From: Amphiplicatus sp046296195
GTDB lineage: Bacteria > Pseudomonadota > Alphaproteobacteria > Caulobacterales > Parvularculaceae
Assembly: GCA_046296195.1 (NCBI GenBank)
Contig: JBKBLR010000010.1
Span: forward strand, 27,239-91,238
Direction: 5' to 3'
Length of the DNA: 64,000 nt
The notes under the pieces were generated by a model. The model was not told the DNA's origin. It ran no database searches and worked only from the letters and a program-made list of their open reading frames with translations. This document shows, piece after piece, positions 59,702-64,000 of the stretch (the stretch's first letter is position 1; each line of letters opens with the position of its first letter). A program made the position numbers and the translations under genes.

Positions 59702-60687
59702 TGCGCGCGCTCGTTATTGGCCTGATCACGGCGATCGCAGCCCTTCTCGGCGAGGCCGCCGCGCATGAATCGCGCCCGCTGTTCGTCGAGATCATCGCCA
59801 AGGACGGCGCCGTCGCGCTGAAAGCGGTTGCGCCCGCTTCCGTTGATGCCGGGAACGCGCCCTCGGTCAGGCTCGGCGAACCCTGCACGCCAGTCAGCGA
59901 GCGACGGCGCGGCGTACGAACCTTCGAGGCCGATTACCGATGCTCTGGGCTCTCCGGCGTCAGCCTCATGATCGACTGGCCTGTGTTCAATCCGTCGCTC
60001 ACGACGATCGTCCGCGCCCGGCTTGGCGATGACATGACCCGCACCGCCATTCTTGAACCGGATCAAACCTCCTGGCCTCTGCCCGAGGCGGAATCCTTCG
60101 CCGGCGTCGCCAAGAGCTATTTCGTCATCGGCGTCGAGCACATTCTGCTGGGAATCGACCATCTCCTTTTCCTTGCCGGCCTTCTCTTCATCTCGGGATC
60201 CTTCCGCCGCGCCGTCGTCACTGCGACGGGCTTCACGATCGCCCATTCCCTGACTCTCGCCCTCGTCGCGCTCGACGTCATCCGCGTCTCCGTTCCCGCC
60301 GTCGAGGCGGTGATCGCCCTGTCGATCGTCTTTCTCGCCGCGGAGATCGCGCGCGGGAACCGCACCACGATCGCCTGGCGCCGCCCGGCGATCGTCGCCA
60401 GCGCCTTCGGGCTCGTTCATGGGGCAGGCTTCGCCGCCGCCCTCTCCGAGATCAGTTTGCCAGTGCAGGAGAAGGCCGCGGCGCTTCTCTTCTTCAATCT
60501 CGGCGTCGAGGCCGGCCAGGTCGCGATTATCCTTGCTGTCTTCGGCGCGATCCATGCTGCGCGCCGGGCCGCTTCCTTGCCCCTATCGCAGGGCGGCGCC
60601 GTTATGGCGCGGCCCTTCAGCTATGCCCTCGGCCTCATCGCCGCCTATTGGTTCATCGAGCGGACGGCGGCGCTCTTCGCGGCGTAA
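59701..60687 (+). CDS. HupE/UreJ-family membrane protein
   Basis: This 328-residue protein has a signal peptide, a periplasmic domain of about 110 residues (SRPLFVEIIAKDGAVALKAV) and then six to seven membrane helices with conserved histidines: VEHILLGIDHLLFLAGLL (H147, D153, H154), IAHSLTLALVA (H182) and GLVHGAGFAAALSE (H240). HupE and UreJ proteins handle nickel or cobalt; this is the two-domain form with the extra periplasmic part. As the last gene of the DUF3604 operon it may supply metal to the DUF3604 enzyme. This is inference. Confidence 0.85.
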   Translation: MRALVIGLITAIAALLGEAAAHESRPLFVEIIAKDGAVALKAVAPASVDAGNAPSVRLGEPCTPVSERRRGVRTFEADYRCSGLSGVSLMIDWPVFNPSLTTIVRARLGDDMTRTAILEPDQTSWPLPEAESFAGVAKSYFVIGVEHILLGIDHLLFLAGLLFISGSFRRAVVTATGFTIAHSLTLALVALDVIRVSVPAVEAVIALSIVFLAAEIARGNRTTIAWRRPAIVASAFGLVHGAGFAAALSEISLPVQEKAAALLFFNLGVEAGQVAIILAVFGAIHAARRAASLPLSQGGAVMARPFSYALGLIAAYWFIERTAALFAA

Positions 60688-60690
60688 GCG

Positions 60691-62013
60691 TCAGCGCCGC
60701 GTGAGCGTTGCGATAAAGAACCCGTCCGTGCGCGTGCGCGCCGGGGTGAGCCTCAATGCGCCTGACGGCGTTTCCCAGCGCTTCAGCTGTTCCTCGGCGC
60801 CGTCGAGGAGGAGGCCAGACGCTCTGATGGCGTCGAGCGCGCGCGTTTCGTCAAAGCCCATATGCTCGCCCATGAAGGCGGACAGGCGATCCTCGTTCTC
60901 CTCCATCAGGAAGGAACAAGTGACATAGACGATCCGCCCGCCCGGCTTCACGAACCGCGCCGCCTCGCGCAGCACCGCGTCCTGCTCAACGATGCGGCGT
61001 TCGAGCTGCTGCGGCGTCAGGCGCCACTTGGTGTCCGGGTGGCGCCGCCAGGTGCCAGAACCCGTGCAGGGCGCATCGACCAAGACGACATCCATGCGGC
61101 CTTCGAGCGCGGCGAGCGCGGCCGCATCCGTCGCCGGATTGACGATCTGGAGATTGCGCACGCCCGCCCGGCGCGCGCGCTCGTAAAGCGGCTGCAGGCG
61201 ACGGGCGTCATTGTCATAGGCGTAAAGCTGCCCGGTCGCCTTCATGAGGCTTGCGAGCGCCAAAGTCTTGCCGCCGCCGCCGGCGCAAAGATCGAGAATC
61301 TGCGCACGCTCGACAGCTCCGGCCGCTGCGGCGGCGATTTGCGAGCCGAGATCCTGCACCTCGACCCAGCCCTTGTTGAAGGCCGGAATGACGGTGACCG
61401 ACGGCGCGCGGTCCTCGCTCGCCGGCGCGGCGATGCGCGCGGCCGTCTTCAGAAACGGCGCCGCTGCAGCGCCGACCGCGCCGAGCGCTGCGAGCGCCTT
61501 CTCCGGCGGCGCTTTCAGCGTGTTGAGGCGAAGGTCGATGTCGGCGCGTGACGTGAAGGCCGCCATCTCGCGCTGCGCGTCGGCGCCGAAGGCGCGTTCC
61601 GCGGCTCCCTCGAGCCATGCCGGAAAGTCCGCGCTGACCGAAAGCGGCGCGCCGTCCTGCGCTCCCCGTCGCCGGAGAGCCGGCAGCGCCGCCGATTCAG
61701 CTTCGGACAAGGCGCCCGGCCCATGCGGCGTCTCCGCGGCAAGCGCGGCGATCACCTCGATCGCCATCCCCTGATCGAGACGCAGATGCGCAAGGAGCGC
61801 TGCGCGCACGCTCTCATCGCCCATCGCCGAAGATAGCGAGCGCCGGCGCCTCAGCACGTCGAGGCAAAGGCCGGAAATCGCCGCCCGATCCTTCGCGCCG
61901 GCGTATCGCGCGCCGCGCGCCCAGTCGGCGAGCGCGGTTTTCAACGGCACGCGGCGGCGCTCGAAATCCTCAAGGACTGCAATCGCCGCGCTGACGCGGC
62001 CGGCCATGCGCAT
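60691..62013 (-). CDS. RsmB/NOP family 16S rRNA (cytosine-C5)-methyltransferase
   Basis: This 440-residue protein has an N-terminal NusB-like helical region and a SAM domain. LDLCAGGGGKTLALA is motif I, DAPCTGSGTWRRHPDTKWRL holds the motif IV cysteine, and YVTCSFLMEENEDRLSAFM holds the catalytic motif VI cysteine. This fits RsmB, which makes m5C967 of 16S rRNA. The ATG at 62013 (after AGGA) is chosen; ATG at 62007 is a close alternative. The gene is convergent with hupE (three-base gap) and divergent from the TPR-sulfotransferase. Confidence 0.92.
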   Translation of the reverse strand: MRMAGRVSAAIAVLEDFERRRVPLKTALADWARGARYAGAKDRAAISGLCLDVLRRRRSLSSAMGDESVRAALLAHLRLDQGMAIEVIAALAAETPHGPGALSEAESAALPALRRRGAQDGAPLSVSADFPAWLEGAAERAFGADAQREMAAFTSRADIDLRLNTLKAPPEKALAALGAVGAAAAPFLKTAARIAAPASEDRAPSVTVIPAFNKGWVEVQDLGSQIAAAAAGAVERAQILDLCAGGGGKTLALASLMKATGQLYAYDNDARRLQPLYERARRAGVRNLQIVNPATDAAALAALEGRMDVVLVDAPCTGSGTWRRHPDTKWRLTPQQLERRIVEQDAVLREAARFVKPGGRIVYVTCSFLMEENEDRLSAFMGEHMGFDETRALDAIRASGLLLDGAEEQLKRWETPSGALRLTPARTRTDGFFIATLTRR

Positions 62014-62115
62014 GGATGAAATCCTGGGGTTGAACCGCAAGGCTCCATACCGGGGCCCCTTCCTCGCCGCAACGGCGCTTGCATACGCGACGGGCGGCCC
62101 CTAACGAACGTCAGC

Positions 62116-63483
62116 ATGACCGCCCCCAACAACCCGCCGGCGCTTCAAGCCCTGATCGACAACGCGATCGCGCTCTCCGGCGAGGCCGAAATCGCAAGGG
62201 CGCGCGCGCTGGCGGAAGAAGCGTTGCGACAAGCGCCCGAAAGCGCCGCCGCGCATAATGCGATGGGCATCGTCTTGTCCGCCGATCATCGATTTGCGCA
62301 AGCCGAAGCGTTCTACGAGAATGCGGTCGCGCTCGACCCGCGCGATCCCGCTTTTGTCAATAATCTCGGCTATGTGAAGTCGCTCGCCGGCGACTTCGAT
62401 TCGGCGCGCTTGCACTTCCTTAAGGCGCTGGAGATCGAGCCTGCGAACGCCGCCGCCTTTCACTTTCTGTCGTCGATCACCAAGGCGCAGCCGGGCGATT
62501 CCCTGATCGACCGGGCGCGGGCGCTCGCCGAGCGTGCGCCGGAGGGATCGGAGGACTACATCAATCTGCACTACGCGATCGGCAAATGGCTCGACGATAT
62601 CGGCGATTATGACGCGGCGTTCAACGCCTTTACGCGCGCCAATGGCTGCCAGCCCGCGCGTTATGACCGCGCACGGCACGAAGCCTTCTTCGCCGCGGTT
62701 GAGCGGGTTTGGACGCGCGAGCGGCTGCAGCGCCTCAATCCGCACGGCGATGAGAGCCGGAAGCCCGTCTTCATCATCGGCATGCCGCGGTCGGGGTCGA
62801 CGCTCCTCGAGGAAAAGCTCGCCGCCGATCCCCGCATTGTCGGGCTTGGAGAGATCCCGGACATCATCCGCATGTCGGGCGTCATGACCCGGGCCCATCC
62901 GCGCGGGCTCCTTTATCCTGACTGGTGCGCCGAGGCGCCCGACATCGCGTTCGGCGGCCTTGCACGGCTTTATCGTGAAAAATATGAGGCGCGCTGGCCG
63001 GCGGCCGAGCGTTACATCAACAAGAGCCTCCTCAATTTCAGCTATGCCGGCATGATCGCGGCGATGTTTCCGAACGCGCTCATCGTCGAAACGCGGCGCA
63101 ACCCGATCGACACCTGCCTCTCCTGCTATTTCAAGGATCTAAGGGCGGCGCACCAATACTCGCTGCGGCTCGACACGCTCGGACACTTCTACCGCCTTTA
63201 TGACGCCAACATGCGGCTGTGGCGCGAGCGGCTCGAGAACCTCGTCACCGTCCGGTACGAGACCTTCATCGGCGACGTCGCCGGCGGGACGGCGGCCCTC
63301 AAATCAGCGATGGGGCTCGGCGCTGACGACAACGGGGCAAGCGCGCCGGCGGCGCGGCATGTGCAAACCTTCAGCGCCTGGCAGGTGCGCCAGCCCGTCT
63401 ACACCCATGCCGTCGCGCGCTGGAAGAATTATGAGAAACATCTCGGCCCGCTGATCGACGCGCTGGGCGACCTCGCCGTCTAG
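62116..63483 (+). CDS. TPR-containing sulfotransferase
   Basis: Residues 20-200 of this 455-residue protein form TPR-like helices (AHNAMGIVLSADHRFAQAEA, YVKSLAGDFDSARLHFLKAL). The rest is a sulfotransferase with the PAPS 5-phosphosulfate loop VFIIGMPRSGSTLLEEKLAA and the 3-phosphate region VETRRNPIDTCLSCYF. Related TPR-sulfotransferases sulfate peptides or lipids. The PAPS it needs would come from CysNC at 47.8 kb. The substrate is not known. The ATG at 62116 is the start; no strong ribosome binding site is seen. It overlaps the convergent DUF486 gene by four bases. Confidence 0.88.
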   Translation: MTAPNNPPALQALIDNAIALSGEAEIARARALAEEALRQAPESAAAHNAMGIVLSADHRFAQAEAFYENAVALDPRDPAFVNNLGYVKSLAGDFDSARLHFLKALEIEPANAAAFHFLSSITKAQPGDSLIDRARALAERAPEGSEDYINLHYAIGKWLDDIGDYDAAFNAFTRANGCQPARYDRARHEAFFAAVERVWTRERLQRLNPHGDESRKPVFIIGMPRSGSTLLEEKLAADPRIVGLGEIPDIIRMSGVMTRAHPRGLLYPDWCAEAPDIAFGGLARLYREKYEARWPAAERYINKSLLNFSYAGMIAAMFPNALIVETRRNPIDTCLSCYFKDLRAAHQYSLRLDTLGHFYRLYDANMRLWRERLENLVTVRYETFIGDVAGGTAALKSAMGLGADDNGASAPAARHVQTFSAWQVRQPVYTHAVARWKNYEKHLGPLIDALGDLAV

Positions 63484-63818
63484 GATTTGAACACGAACCA
63501 TGCGCCGAGCGCGATCAGACAAAAGCCGATGGCGTGATTGATGGTCAGCTGTTCCTTCAGATAGATGACCGAAAACACCGCGAAGACGACAAGGGTGATG
63601 ACCTCCTGAATCGTCTTCAACTGCGCCGCCGAATAGACGGCATGGCCGATGCGGTTCGCCGGCACGGCGAGGCAATATTCGACGAAGGCGATCCCCCAAC
63701 TGGCGACGATGACGATGAGGAGCGGCGCCGACTTGAACTTCAAATGCCCGTACCAGGCGAGCGTCATGAAGACGTTCGATGCGATGAGAAGGAGGATGGG
63801 GCTTAGATGAGGAGACAT
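63480..63818 (-). CDS. DUF486 family small membrane protein
   Basis: This 112-residue protein has four membrane helices (LLLIASNVFMTLAWYGHLKF, LLIVIVASWGIAFVEYCL, VITLVVFAVFSVIYLKEQ, HAIGFCLIALGAWFVFK). It matches the DUF486 family in the drug/metabolite transporter superfamily by ANRIGHAVYSAAQLKTIQEV. Its substrate is unknown. It is convergent with the sulfotransferase. Confidence 0.88.
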   Translation of the reverse strand: MSPHLSPILLLIASNVFMTLAWYGHLKFKSAPLLIVIVASWGIAFVEYCLAVPANRIGHAVYSAAQLKTIQEVITLVVFAVFSVIYLKEQLTINHAIGFCLIALGAWFVFKS

Positions 63819-63883
63819 GGGCCGGCCGGAAGGTTGCGGGGACGTCGCCCGATCCCTACCTCCGACCGGCCGCCGCCGACAAC

Positions 63884-64000
63884 CTAGACCGGCGTCGGAT
63901 AATTCGGCGCCTCGCGCGTGATCTGCACGTCGTGGACGTGACTCTCGCGCAGGCCCGCATTGGTGATCTTCACGAAGCGGGCGCGCTTTTGCAGCTCCTC
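63884..64000 (-). CDS. guaB: Inosine-5-monophosphate dehydrogenase, C-terminal end (partial)
   Basis: Only the final 38 codons lie in the window. They read RFVKITNAGLRESHVHDV then QITREAPNYPTPV, the distinctive C-terminus of GuaB, the NAD-dependent enzyme for the first step of GMP synthesis. The rest continues to the right of the window. Confidence 0.9.
   Translation of the reverse strand, partial: EELQKRARFVKITNAGLRESHVHDVQITREAPNYPTPV

Noticed and set aside
1..64000. CRISPR arrays, tRNA genes, transposases or phage genes
   Set aside because: No regular spacer-repeat pattern, tRNA-like cloverleaf or mobile-element protein was seen on either strand by eye; a tool scan could still find a short RNA gene.

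Overview
This is a 64 kb chromosomal window from a high-GC, Gram-negative bacterium, almost certainly an alphaproteobacterium. The evidence is the non-mevalonate isoprenoid gene dxs near an xseB gene and a histone-deacetylase-family gene, small alphaproteobacterial families (DUF4169, DUF6460-like, DUF6491-like), an FNR/HemN pair, TonB-dependent uptake, lipoproteins and many acyl-CoA genes. The order cannot be fixed from sequence alone. About 61 protein genes fill more than 90% of the window. I found no rRNA, tRNA, CRISPR array, transposase, integrase or phage genes, so it reads as ordinary chromosome with some unusual local modules.

Layout. 1-2.7 kb: an oxygen-responsive cluster with an FNR-type regulator (cut by the left edge), hemN and an ompW-like porin, with two FNR-type palindromes between hemN and ompW. 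2.7-8.3 kb: an orphan membrane protein, ahcY with an AT-rich palindromic operator, two related secreted proteins, and a small wHTH/membrane-protein operon. 8.3-21.2 kb: acyl-CoA metabolism (family III CoA-transferase, AMP-forming ligase, DmdC-type dehydrogenase, SDR) mixed with yaaA, a D-2-hydroxyacid dehydrogenase, a threonylcarbamoyl-AMP synthase and a lipoprotein methyltransferase. 21.3-31.2 kb: a start-less ORF, a zinc-ribbon protein ending in six histidines, HDAC, a CYP153-like P450, xseB, a phosphate-starvation-type TonB receptor/PhoD pair behind a Pho-box-like repeat, and dxs.

31.3-45.9 kb: multi-domain lipoprotein, proline-rich TonB-like protein, purD, a hydrolase/GDT1/phosphotransferase operon, a beta-helix protein, rfbB, then a divergent lipid module: a DAG-kinase-like gene overlapping a Tam41-like CDP-DAG synthase gene, facing a MobA-like nucleotidyltransferase. 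RNA-modification genes follow (tadA, rluB-type, rsmD).

46-56.8 kb: sulfate activation (cysD carrying an N-terminal helix-turn-helix domain, a membrane protein, cysNC), a large Crp-HTH protein fused to TPR and degenerate cyclase-like domains, an aldehyde dehydrogenase next to acetyl-CoA synthetase, and hemC. 56.8-64 kb: a DUF3604/parvulin/HupE operon, an RsmB-type methyltransferase, a TPR-sulfotransferase, a DUF486 membrane protein and the end of guaB.

The most promising undescribed units are the Tam41/DAGK/nucleotidyltransferase module, the HTH-CysD fusion with a palindrome over its own promoter, the Crp-TPR-cyclase-like fusion, and the DUF3604-PPIase-HupE operon. All functions here are inferred from recognised motifs and gene order; no searches were run.
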